Source of the DNA: Algoriphagus sediminis
GTDB taxonomy: Bacteria; Bacteroidota; Bacteroidia; Cytophagales; Cyclobacteriaceae
NCBI RefSeq assembly: GCF_030403435.1
Contig: NZ_JAUEPH010000005.1
Location: 124,001 to 188,000, forward strand
DNA length: 64,000 nt
Direction: 5' to 3'
The translations under genes were made by a program, and so were the position numbers. Below the pieces are notes generated by a model. That model saw only the letters and a list, made by a program, of their open reading frames with translations, searched no databases and was not told the origin of the DNA. Positions 50,251 to 59,162 of this stretch are shown here, in pieces. Each line of letters starts with the position of its first letter. Position 1 is the stretch's first letter.

Positions 50251-53205
50251 ATGAGATTAGGATTACTGCGTGGATTGATGATCACTTTGCTGGCATTTAT
50301 GGTTTCAGGAAGCAAAGTTGACGTAGAGGATTCCGTTTTTGATCCTCTCGAAGCCCTGTCTCCTTTGGAGCAAAGCATTTGGGTTGATTCTGTTTTCCAA
50401 AGCCTGAATTTTGATCAGCAGTTGGGCCAACTTTTTATGGTTGCGGCCTACTCGAATAAAGGCGATGCCCATGTAAATTCTATTCGGCAATTAGTGAGAG
50501 ATGAAAACCTAGGAGGTCTCATCTTTTTTCAGGGAGGGCCGAACCGGCAGGCTCGTTTAACTAACCTGTATCAGGCTGAGGCCAAAACGCCTCTTTTTAT
50601 TGCAATGGATGCAGAGTGGGGCTTGGGTATGAGATTTGACTCGATTCCTGACTTTCCTAAAGCTATGACCTTGGGTGCTATCCAAAATGAAGAGTTAATC
50701 TACAGGATGGGGGAGGAGATGGCCAGGCAGTTTAAAGAAATAGGGATGCATATCAATTTCGGGCCGGTAGTTGATGTGAATTCTAACCCTAATAATCCTG
50801 TGATAGGCTATAGAGCCTTTGGTGAAAACCCGGAACAAGTAGCATCAAAGGGAATTGCATATGTAAAAGGCCTTCAGGATAATGGAGTTATAGCTAACGC
50901 AAAGCATTTTCCAGGACATGGAGATACTCAGGTGGATAGCCATTATTCATTGCCTGTGATCAAGCATTCTAAAGAAAGGATCGAGACAGTAGATTTATAC
51001 CCTTACAAAGCATTAATCCAGGAAAACCTCATGTCCGTGATGGTGGCTCACCTGAATATTCCCAGCCTGGATGGTGGAAGTGGAAGACCAACTAGTTTGA
51101 GCAAACCAGTGGTTACAGACCTACTTCAGAAAGAAATGGGTTTTGGTGGATTAATCTTCACCGATGCCTTGAATATGAAGGGGGTGGCAGATCAGTTTCC
51201 TCCAGGGGTGGTTGACGTGGAGGCCTTAATCGCGGGTAATGATGTACTTCTCTACTCTATGGATGTGCCTAGGGCAAAGCAAGAAATAAGAAAAGCGATT
51301 GACGAAGGAAGGATTTCCAAAGAAGAGGTTGAGAGAAGAGTGAAAAAAATTCTTAAGGCCAAGTACTGGGCAGGATTACATAAGATGAGGCCTATCAATA
51401 CTTACAAGTTGGCTGAGAGAGTTTACACTCCAAAAACGGAAGCTCTCATTGAAGAACTTTATTCAGAGGCAATCACGGTAGCATCTAACAAGGGAAATAT
51501 TTTACCCTTCAAGCAGCTTGATCTGAAAAATTTTGCCAGTCTTACTATTGGAGGTGGAGGAGAAACCTTCCAAAACTACTTGAATAAGTATGCAGGTTTT
51601 GAGCATTTCTCCGTAAAAAAAGGAGCTGGGAGTGCCTCTAATATAGATTTGGTTGAAAAGCTGAAAGAGCATGACGTGATAGTGGTAGGAATGATGGGAC
51701 TCAGCAACAGTCCAAAAAGGAAGTTTGGGGTTTCTGAGTCAGATGTATCCCTAATCAAGGAGCTCCAAAAAAGCCATAAGGTAATCACGGTACTTTTTGG
51801 AAATGCATATTCAGCCCAATTTTTCGAAGATGCAGAGCAGCTTGTATTAGCCTATGAGAACAATGATTTTACACAAAGCCTTGTTCCTCAGATATTATTT
51901 GGGGGACGTCCGGCGAGGGGTATTTTGCCTGTAACAGTAAGTGAAAATATGGTTCAGGGAGTCGGTGGGTTTCTGGATGATATGAATCGCCTTGCTTTTG
52001 CGAAGCCAGAAACGGTGGGGCTGGATTCCAAAAAACTGGATAAAATCGATGAGGTAGCTGAAAGAATGGTACGAATTCAAGCTGCACCTGGTGCTCATGT
52101 TTTGGTAGCAAAAGATGGAAAGGTGGTTTTTGAGCGGTCCTACGGAAGACAGGAATACAAAAGCTCACCTGAGATTACTTCAGAGACGGTTTGGGATTTG
52201 GCATCCATTACCAAGGTTTTGGCTACTACACAAGCTGTGATGTTTCTGGTAAGTCGGGGTGAAATTGACATGAGTAAAACGCTCGGGGATTATCTTCCTG
52301 AGCTTAGAGGTACCAATAAGGCCGATTTGGTCTTAAGTGATGTGATGGCGCATGAGGCAGGACTGAAAGCTTACATTCCTCATTATGCCAAAACCGTAAA
52401 GGATGGCAACTGGAAAAGAGATTACTATCAGGAAAGTTCTGTTCCGGGATTTTCCAGACCGGTGTCTAACCGCATGTACGGTGCGGATTTTTTAAGAGAC
52501 AGTATTTGGGTTTGGACCGTAGAGTCTGAATTAACGCCTAAACCCAGAGGTGCGAGTAAAAATAGATATCGATACTCCGATCTGACGATGTATTTCATGC
52601 AGGCGGTAGTTGAAAAAGTAGTGAACCAACCCTTAGATGAATTTCTTGATCAGAATTTCTACAGTCCTCTGGGTTTAAGTACCATGACTTTTAACCCTTA
52701 TAACAAGATTCCGCTTGAACAGATTGCTCCAACGGAAGACGATGTGGTATTTCGTAAAAGGCTGGTTCGTGGATATGTTCATGATCCCGGTGCGGCTATG
52801 TATGGAGGAGTAGCCGGCCATGCTGGGCTTTTCGGAAGAGGAATGGATTTAGCCGTAATGATGCAGATGATGCTAAATAAAGGATATTACGGTGATGTTT
52901 ATCTTCTTCGGCCAGGCGTAGTTTCCACCTTCACGAAACGACAATCAACCCAAAGTAGACGGGGATGGGGATGGGATAAACCGGAACAAGAAAAAGATAA
53001 TGGAGGCTCCGCTGGAGACCTAGCGCCAAAAAGCTCTTTTGGACACACTGGCTTCACGGGAACCTGTGCCTGGGCGGATCCAGAAAATGATTTGATTTAC
53101 ATTTTCCTTTCCAATAGGGTATATCCAGACCCAAATAACAAGAGGTTATTGAGGGAGGGAATAAGAACTGAAATCCATGACCTCATTTATGAGGCCATGG
53201 AATAG
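50251..53205 (+). CDS. GH3 (NagZ-like) glycosidase fused to a class C beta-lactamase-like domain
   Basis: A 984-residue protein with an N-terminal signal-like segment. The GH3 domain (about 35-400) has AKHFPGHGDTQVDSHYSLP, the NagZ dyad loop, and FTDALNMKG with the Asp nucleophile at about 304. A GH3 C-terminal-type domain follows (about 400-600). The last third is a serine hydrolase: S652-x-x-K655 (SITK), Y774-S-D and H932-T-G. Such fusions occur in Bacteroidota and are likely to act on peptidoglycan fragments. Whether the two sites act on one substrate is unknown. Confidence 0.92.
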   Translation: MRLGLLRGLMITLLAFMVSGSKVDVEDSVFDPLEALSPLEQSIWVDSVFQSLNFDQQLGQLFMVAAYSNKGDAHVNSIRQLVRDENLGGLIFFQGGPNRQARLTNLYQAEAKTPLFIAMDAEWGLGMRFDSIPDFPKAMTLGAIQNEELIYRMGEEMARQFKEIGMHINFGPVVDVNSNPNNPVIGYRAFGENPEQVASKGIAYVKGLQDNGVIANAKHFPGHGDTQVDSHYSLPVIKHSKERIETVDLYPYKALIQENLMSVMVAHLNIPSLDGGSGRPTSLSKPVVTDLLQKEMGFGGLIFTDALNMKGVADQFPPGVVDVEALIAGNDVLLYSMDVPRAKQEIRKAIDEGRISKEEVERRVKKILKAKYWAGLHKMRPINTYKLAERVYTPKTEALIEELYSEAITVASNKGNILPFKQLDLKNFASLTIGGGGETFQNYLNKYAGFEHFSVKKGAGSASNIDLVEKLKEHDVIVVGMMGLSNSPKRKFGVSESDVSLIKELQKSHKVITVLFGNAYSAQFFEDAEQLVLAYENNDFTQSLVPQILFGGRPARGILPVTVSENMVQGVGGFLDDMNRLAFAKPETVGLDSKKLDKIDEVAERMVRIQAAPGAHVLVAKDGKVVFERSYGRQEYKSSPEITSETVWDLASITKVLATTQAVMFLVSRGEIDMSKTLGDYLPELRGTNKADLVLSDVMAHEAGLKAYIPHYAKTVKDGNWKRDYYQESSVPGFSRPVSNRMYGADFLRDSIWVWTVESELTPKPRGASKNRYRYSDLTMYFMQAVVEKVVNQPLDEFLDQNFYSPLGLSTMTFNPYNKIPLEQIAPTEDDVVFRKRLVRGYVHDPGAAMYGGVAGHAGLFGRGMDLAVMMQMMLNKGYYGDVYLLRPGVVSTFTKRQSTQSRRGWGWDKPEQEKDNGGSAGDLAPKSSFGHTGFTGTCAWADPENDLIYIFLSNRVYPDPNNKRLLREGIRTEIHDLIYEAME

Positions 53206-53217
53206 TTCTTTTGGTGA

Positions 53218-54363
53218 TCATTTCTTAAGGATTTCTCTGGAAATAACCAGTTTCTGAATTTCTGAAGTACCTTCACCTATGGTGCAAAGCTTAGCATCTC
53301 TATAGTATTTCTCTACTGGGTAGTCTTTTGTAAATCCATACCCACCAAATATTTGGACAGCTTCATTTGAAACTGAAACTGAAACTTCTGATGCATAATA
53401 TTTGGCTTGGGCTCCGGCAAGGGTGACTTTTTCTCCACGGTTTTTCAAGTCAGCGGCCTTAAACGTCAAAAGGCTTGCGGCTTCTACTTGAGTAGCCATA
53501 TCAGCCAGTTTGAATGAGATTCCCTGAAATTTTGAGATAGGCTGGTTGAACTGATTTCTTTCTTTAGAATACTGTATGGAAGCTTCTAAGGCTCCTTCAG
53601 CAATACCCAATGATAGGGCTGCAATGGAAATTCTTCCCCCATCCAGAATTTTCATGGACTGTATGAAACCTTCACCAATTTCTCCCAAAACCTGGCTTTC
53701 ATGAACTTTACAGTCGGTAAAAATCATTTCGGCTGTCTCTGAGCAACGCATCCCAAGCTTATCTTCCTTTCGTCCTGCTTCGAAACCTGGTGTACCTCTC
53801 TCAATCACAAAAGCGGTCATTCCATGCGAATCACCTACATCTCCTGTTCTAGCAATTACAACAGCTACATCTCCAGATGCTCCATGAGTGATAAAATTCT
53901 TGGCTCCATTAATTATCCAGTATTCTCCCTCTTTTTTCGCTACAGTCCGCATGTTTCCTGCATCCGAACCCGTGTTAGGTTCAGTAAGTCCCCATGCTCC
54001 GAGATATTCGCAGGTAGCTAATTTTGGAATATATTTTTGCTTTTGCTCCTCATTACCAAACATCAGGATGTGATTGGTACAAAGAGAATTGTGGGCAGCC
54101 ATTGATAAACCAACTCCAGGATCCAGTTTGGATAATTCTGTGATGGCAGTTACATATTCAAAATAACCAAAGCCAGAACCCCCATATTCTGTGGGTACTA
54201 AAACGCCCATCAATCCGAGTTCTCCGAGCTTTTTAAATAACTCTAGTGGGAAGATTTGTTTATCATCCCATTCATTTCTAAAGGGTGTTATTTCTTTGGC
54301 TCCAAAGTCCCTGATCATATCAGCAATCATTCGCTGATTTTCATTAAGATCTATATTGAACAT
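53218..54363 (-). CDS. Acyl-CoA dehydrogenase
   Basis: A 381-residue flavoprotein of the short/medium-chain group. WGLTEPNTGSDAGNMRT and NGAKNFITHGASGDVAV are the FAD and substrate segments, FGGYGFTKDYPVEKYYRDAK is the conserved helix trimmed here to GGYGF..YRDAK, and IGEGTSEIQKLVISREIL is the catalytic-Glu region. It oxidises acyl-CoAs in beta-oxidation or branched amino acid breakdown. It is convergent with the GH3 fusion gene, 12 bases away. Confidence 0.92.
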   Translation of the reverse strand: MFNIDLNENQRMIADMIRDFGAKEITPFRNEWDDKQIFPLELFKKLGELGLMGVLVPTEYGGSGFGYFEYVTAITELSKLDPGVGLSMAAHNSLCTNHILMFGNEEQKQKYIPKLATCEYLGAWGLTEPNTGSDAGNMRTVAKKEGEYWIINGAKNFITHGASGDVAVVIARTGDVGDSHGMTAFVIERGTPGFEAGRKEDKLGMRCSETAEMIFTDCKVHESQVLGEIGEGFIQSMKILDGGRISIAALSLGIAEGALEASIQYSKERNQFNQPISKFQGISFKLADMATQVEAASLLTFKAADLKNRGEKVTLAGAQAKYYASEVSVSVSNEAVQIFGGYGFTKDYPVEKYYRDAKLCTIGEGTSEIQKLVISREILKK

Positions 54364-54622
54364 GTATTTTTATTTGGGTTTATATTTTCTAAACCCCAAG
54401 TTTCATAATTAGTTTGACAGTGCCAAAAGCCCTAATTTTTGATTAGAATTGGACTTTTTTTGGGGAGCTTTGAGTTTGTTTGGCTGAACGATCAAATGAC
54501 AAAAGTTTTCTTTCTTAAACCCCTGAATAAAAGAACCTTCGAAGGTTATTCCACTAAGCTTAATTTTGATAAGTGGAAAAATATAGGGCTTTTGCCGTAT
54601 GTTTTGGTGTCTCTATTGCCTC

Positions 54623-54630
54623 TATTTTTG
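54623..54630 (+). promoter_or_regulatory. Candidate -7 element for the small membrane protein gene
   Basis: TATTTTTG matches TAnnTTTG and lies 19 bases before the ATG at 54650. The best TTTG is only 16 bases upstream. Confidence 0.35.
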
Positions 54631-54649
54631 GATACATTAAAACCTAGTA

Positions 54650-54916
54650 ATGGAGTTTTTAGGTATCACTTTTTTTCAATGGTCCATATTTAGCTTTCTG
54701 GCTTTAATGGTAATTGCAGGCCTTTTGCTTTTGCACTTTTTACTGATTCAAGAATTTGTAAAACAGAATAGAGCCCAAGAGTCTAGAATAAAAGCCATGC
54801 AAAGGCAGGTAGACATTGAAATGGGAAGGACAATGGGCCTCACATCCAAAAATGAAAGGCTAAGAAAATTTAAAATGGCTTCTCGTAACCTAGAACCAGA
54901 ATTCAAATCCGAATAG
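54650..54916 (+). CDS. Small single-pass membrane protein
   Basis: An 88-residue protein with one transmembrane segment (about 12-34, FSFLALMVIAGLLLLHFLLI) and a cytoplasmic coiled-coil-like tail (RAQESRIKAMQRQVDIEMGR). It lies 3 bases before the next gene and is read in the same direction. It has the look of an inner-membrane partner or immunity protein, but nothing in the sequence fixes the function. Confidence 0.6.
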   Translation: MEFLGITFFQWSIFSFLALMVIAGLLLLHFLLIQEFVKQNRAQESRIKAMQRQVDIEMGRTMGLTSKNERLRKFKMASRNLEPEFKSE

Positions 54917-54919
54917 ATA

Positions 54920-55480
54920 ATGAATGGTTTTGCATATGTTTTTCTTAATCGTAAAGGAGCTGGCGGACTTGGGCATGTCGGATGTGCTTTTTTACTCAGA
55001 AATGGCCTAGTAAGATGTATGTCTACCGAAAATCAGGTTGGGCATCCGTATACTTCCGCTGCTTACAAGGGATTTTGGACACAGGACTGTCCTAATAATT
55101 TTGCTTCAATAGTAAACCTTTTTCAGACGAGGAAAACAGTGGTAATCCCTCCAGGGGCCAAGGATAAAAACGGTTTTAATTTGAAACCAGGAACGTACCA
55201 TAGTGATCCTTACACTGAATGGAAAAGGCTGGATGTTCAAAATGTAAATCCTGAGCAAGCCACTTGGATAATGAATAAACGAAGTGGTGAAGGATACAGT
55301 ATCACCGATCGAAACTGTCAAAATGATGTTTACGATATCCTACACGATGAAGGAAGTGGTTATGGAATAACTGCAAACAGCTTTGTAAGTCGGATTTATA
55401 TCGGTTGGGTTCAAACAGCCTTTGGCCCCAATGCATGGTTTGATGGCAACATTGGGGCCTCAGCTCATGGCTATCTTTGA
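54920..55480 (+). CDS. Unknown protein, possibly of a permuted papain-like fold
   Basis: A 186-residue protein with no signal peptide. The N-terminal LGHVGCAFLL (His19) and the C-terminal TDRNCQNDVYDILHD (Cys133) fit the order His then Cys found in circularly permuted papain-fold enzymes such as LRAT, PPPDE and some NlpC/P60 relatives. No family name can be given. The gene ends on the base before the stop of the next gene on the other strand. Its neighbour is a small membrane protein. Confidence 0.55.
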   Translation: MNGFAYVFLNRKGAGGLGHVGCAFLLRNGLVRCMSTENQVGHPYTSAAYKGFWTQDCPNNFASIVNLFQTRKTVVIPPGAKDKNGFNLKPGTYHSDPYTEWKRLDVQNVNPEQATWIMNKRSGEGYSITDRNCQNDVYDILHDEGSGYGITANSFVSRIYIGWVQTAFGPNAWFDGNIGASAHGYL

Positions 55481-58400
55481 TTAATCACGTAGTTTTTCAA
55501 ATTCAGCCTTAATGTCCTCAAAATCATTTTGAAGCTCTTCGAGCCTTTCATAGGCATCCTTTCCTGGCCTTTGATCAGCTCTGCCAATCATTGAAAACAG
55601 GTATCTGGTTTGATCTTCTAACATGGGCTGCATATACGTTCCCTCAGGAGTAACTACTCTGTAGTAAAGTTCCTCAAGCTCCTTTTTCTTCAAAGAGATT
55701 TGATTGCTGCTTTGTTCCAATTCAATGGCCGATTCCATCTCCTTTTTCTGCTCATCCATGGATGCTATCAGCTTGTTTATTTCATCTCTGAATTCTTGAA
55801 TTTCAAGAGCTAATTCTTCCTGGGCAGCCACGTCCTCATCAGAAACTAAAGTAATTCTTGGGTCCAGGATTACCTCGAAGGGCTTTTCTAGAACCTCACC
55901 CTGGGAAATCAACCTTGCAACATATTTGCCTGTGGCTACCATAGGCCCATTACCGGTGTATGCTCTCTCAGGATCCTTGTTCCAGCCACCATGATGTCTC
56001 ATGTTCCACTTGAAGCGATTGATTCCCTTTTCATTGGGCAGTCCAGAAGCTGCAGGAGGATTTCGGAATTCTGTACTCATATCGCGTTCCGTATCTACTT
56101 CCTCTTCTTTTTGATTAGGTTCAAAAGCCCTGACTAGTTCACCACTTTCATTTAATATTTCCAATCTAATATCATCAGTTTCTTCTGCTAAAAAGAAATC
56201 AATGGTGGCGCCACTTCTTGGGTACTCTGGACCATTTTTTTCACTACTAGCTGACATTTGATTTCTAACAGCTTCCTGGATATCGAAAAGGGCCAGGTTT
56301 TTATTTTCAAGATCTGCCAATCCTCTGAGGCTAATCAGATTATCCATTATCCAAAAACCTCTTCCCATCGTAGACATTACCAAATCATCTCTGTGGATTT
56401 TGATGTCGGTAACTGGAGTTACTGGAAGATTACTTTGGAAGGATGACCAATTTTGGCCATCATCCATAGAGATGAAAAGTCCGAATTCGGTACCTGCATA
56501 AAGAACTCCTTCTTTCTCAGGATCTTCTCGTATTACCCTCGTTGGGAAATCTTCAGGAATTCCGTTGTCACCTGGTGTTAATAAATCCCAAGTTTGTCCA
56601 TAATCCTCAGTCTTGTAGATATAAGGTTTGTAGTCGTTTAATTGATACCTCAAAACTGCTACATAAGCCTTGGCAGGATTATGTGGTGAAGGCTCTACTG
56701 CATCTACCCGTCCACCTTCAGGCATGTCAGGGGTGACATTCTCCCAATTTTTACCTCCATCTCTGGTGACATGGACTGGACCATCATTCGCACCTACCCA
56801 GATTAAACCCTCCTGAATCTTGGATTCCTGGATGGCGTAGATAGTACTATAATATTCCTCTCCAGTTACATCTCTGGTGATCGGAGAACCCGGAACCACT
56901 TGTTTATCAGGATCAAATGCAGTCAAATCAGGAGAAATAATTTCCCAGGTTTTCCCATCGTCCATTGTTTTATGTACATACTGGGATGTGTGATAAACTA
57001 CATCAGGATTGTGAGGGGAAACGTGAATTGGAGCCACACGCTGGAACCTGAACTTTAGATCCTTTGGATTGTGCCCATAGATATTTGTGGCACCGACATA
57101 ATATTGCAACTCTTGGCCGGTTCTTTTGTCGTAAACTCCAAAGCGGCCTTTGCAATTTGAATAAACGATATTGGGATTTCCTGGCTTTGGCACCGCAGGG
57201 CCTGTCTCGCATCCCCCTGTATTAAGGATAAACGAATTGCTTCCGGCCTGAACACTTATCGGAGGCATGCTCGGTACGGCCACTGTGCTGTAATTATCCT
57301 GCTGTCCGGCATATAAGTAGTAGGGGTACTGATCATCCACTTCCACTTGATATAATTCTGCAGTCGGTTGATTGAATTGGGTTGACCAGGTTCTACCATT
57401 GTTAATTGTCACATTTGCTCCTCCGTCATTTGCCTGAATCCATATAGTGGTGTCATTTGGATTTATCCAAATATCATGATTGTCTCCATGGGGAGTTGAA
57501 AGTCTCTCCCAGCTTTTCCCGCCATCATAAGATCTGAGAAATCTTAAGGAGTTATTATACACTGTATTTGCATCCAGTGGATTCGCATAAATATTGGTGT
57601 AATAGAATGGGCGATTTGTGAGATTTGGATTATCTGATACAAACTCCCAGCTCTCACCTCGATCACCTGATCTATACAAACCTCCCTGGTCCTCAGAGGC
57701 CTCGATATTTGCATAAACTACATTTGGGTCTGCCGGAGACACTGCAAAGTCAATTTTTCCGGTCAAAGCTGTGGGAAGTCCATTCTCCAACTTTGTCCAA
57801 GAATCACCACCATCTGTTGATTTATAAACCCCTCCTTCGGATGAACCTGAAATGATGGTCCAAGGCTTTCTTTCCCCTCTCCAAGCACCGATATACAAGG
57901 TATTAGGGTCATCTGGGGCCATTTCTAAGTCAGAAACACCAACACTGTCAGAATGATAAAAGACCTTTTCCCAAGATTGGCCTCCATCGGTGGTTTTGAA
58001 TACTCCACGCTCTTCATTTTTTCCGAAGGCTTGTCCAATGGCTGCCACATAAACTACTTCCGGGTTATTCGGATGAATTTCTACGGCACCGATTTGACCG
58101 GTCTTTTCCAAACCAATCAATTCCCAGGTTTTTCCCTCATCTGTAGATTTGAAAACTCCTTTTCCTGTGATCACATTTGACCTTAATCCGTCAGAACCTG
58201 TGCCTACATAGATAATTTTGGGATCAGGTTGGTAAACTGAGATGGCACCGATGGATGGCGTAGGGAAAAAGCCATCTGAAACATTGTCCCAAGAATGGCC
58301 GAAGTCATCAGTTTTCCAGAGTCCACCTCCTGTAGCCCCCATGTAAAATGTAGAAGGTTTCGATTCAACTCCTTCTACAGCCGTGACCCTGCCGCCACGA

Positions 58401-58513
58401 AGGGGTCCAACATTTCGGAATGAATATCCATTTAGAATTTCGGCCATTTCCTGCCCATAGGAAAGGGCAGCCAATGAACAGAAGAGGATTGAGAGTTTGA
58501 ATTTCTTGAGCAT
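55481..58513 (-). CDS. BNR/sortilin-type beta-propeller protein, secreted
   Basis: A 1010-residue protein with a signal (KLSILFCSLAALSYGQ). BNR-like repeats of the form S-x-D-x-G-x-x-W recur from about residue 40 to 730, such as KSTDEGKTWELIGL, KTTDGGQSWEKV and RSYDGGKSWERL. This is the sortilin/VPS10-type or sialidase-like propeller of Bacteroidota proteins often named glycosyl hydrolase. A C-terminal helical part (about 880-1010) follows. No catalytic sialidase residues are evident. Substrate unknown. Confidence 0.88.
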   Translation of the reverse strand: MLKKFKLSILFCSLAALSYGQEMAEILNGYSFRNVGPLRGGRVTAVEGVESKPSTFYMGATGGGLWKTDDFGHSWDNVSDGFFPTPSIGAISVYQPDPKIIYVGTGSDGLRSNVITGKGVFKSTDEGKTWELIGLEKTGQIGAVEIHPNNPEVVYVAAIGQAFGKNEERGVFKTTDGGQSWEKVFYHSDSVGVSDLEMAPDDPNTLYIGAWRGERKPWTIISGSSEGGVYKSTDGGDSWTKLENGLPTALTGKIDFAVSPADPNVVYANIEASEDQGGLYRSGDRGESWEFVSDNPNLTNRPFYYTNIYANPLDANTVYNNSLRFLRSYDGGKSWERLSTPHGDNHDIWINPNDTTIWIQANDGGANVTINNGRTWSTQFNQPTAELYQVEVDDQYPYYLYAGQQDNYSTVAVPSMPPISVQAGSNSFILNTGGCETGPAVPKPGNPNIVYSNCKGRFGVYDKRTGQELQYYVGATNIYGHNPKDLKFRFQRVAPIHVSPHNPDVVYHTSQYVHKTMDDGKTWEIISPDLTAFDPDKQVVPGSPITRDVTGEEYYSTIYAIQESKIQEGLIWVGANDGPVHVTRDGGKNWENVTPDMPEGGRVDAVEPSPHNPAKAYVAVLRYQLNDYKPYIYKTEDYGQTWDLLTPGDNGIPEDFPTRVIREDPEKEGVLYAGTEFGLFISMDDGQNWSSFQSNLPVTPVTDIKIHRDDLVMSTMGRGFWIMDNLISLRGLADLENKNLALFDIQEAVRNQMSASSEKNGPEYPRSGATIDFFLAEETDDIRLEILNESGELVRAFEPNQKEEEVDTERDMSTEFRNPPAASGLPNEKGINRFKWNMRHHGGWNKDPERAYTGNGPMVATGKYVARLISQGEVLEKPFEVILDPRITLVSDEDVAAQEELALEIQEFRDEINKLIASMDEQKKEMESAIELEQSSNQISLKKKELEELYYRVVTPEGTYMQPMLEDQTRYLFSMIGRADQRPGKDAYERLEELQNDFEDIKAEFEKLRD

Positions 58514-58664
58514 ATGGTGGTTTTTAAAAAGCAGAAGTTAGTATGAAATAACTTAAAAATACAAGCCTTTTATGGTGGGAGGTGTCATAGCTATGAAGGG
58601 ACGGATAATCTGTTTTTTGGGAGGCTTTGTGTATTTTAATTGGATTAAGTAAATCACACCTAAA

Positions 58665-59159
58665 ATGACAGACGAAAATACCACTGAGGACTTTCATAAA
58701 ACTTCCTTCCAATTTATCAGTGAACCTTCAGATGTGAATTTTGGAGGGAAGGTACATGGAGGCGTAGTGATGAAATGGATAGATCAGACGGCCTACACTT
58801 GTGCAAGGACCTGGGCAGAAAGCTACTGTGTCACTGTCTATGTAGGAGGCATTCGTTTTTACAAACCCATCAATATAGGTGAGGTGATCAAAATCGATGC
58901 GACGGTTATTTACACAGGGAAAACCAGCATCCATATTATGGTGGAGATTTATTCCAGGGGATTTGAAGAAAAAGATTTCGAGAAAAAGACTCACTGCATT
59001 ATCATTTTTGTTTCGGTGGATGAAAATGGCAGTCCTAAGCCTGTTAAACCCTGGAACCCAAATACACCACAGGAAATTAAACTAGCCGAATATGCTACAA
59101 GGCTAAAAACGCTCAGAGAAACCATCCACAATGAGATGAAGCCTTTCTTTAATGAATAG
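58665..59159 (+). CDS. Acyl-CoA thioesterase (hotdog fold)
   Basis: A 164-residue thioesterase. DVNFGGKVHGGVVMKWIDQTA is the hotdog-fold helix with Asn and Asp, trimmed here to NFGGKVHGG..IDQ, followed by IRFYKPINIGEVIKIDA and SIHIMVEIYS strands. It cleaves acyl-CoAs to free acids and CoA. It converges with the PQQ dehydrogenase gene 4 bases away. Confidence 0.88.
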   Translation: MTDENTTEDFHKTSFQFISEPSDVNFGGKVHGGVVMKWIDQTAYTCARTWAESYCVTVYVGGIRFYKPINIGEVIKIDATVIYTGKTSIHIMVEIYSRGFEEKDFEKKTHCIIIFVSVDENGSPKPVKPWNPNTPQEIKLAEYATRLKTLRETIHNEMKPFFNE

Positions 59160-59162
59160 AAA

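Noticed and set aside
54439-54693. Open frame of 84 codons starting with TTG before the small membrane protein gene
   Set aside because: It starts with TTG, overlaps the next gene by 44 bases, shows no domain or signal, and has no good promoter. Probably chance.
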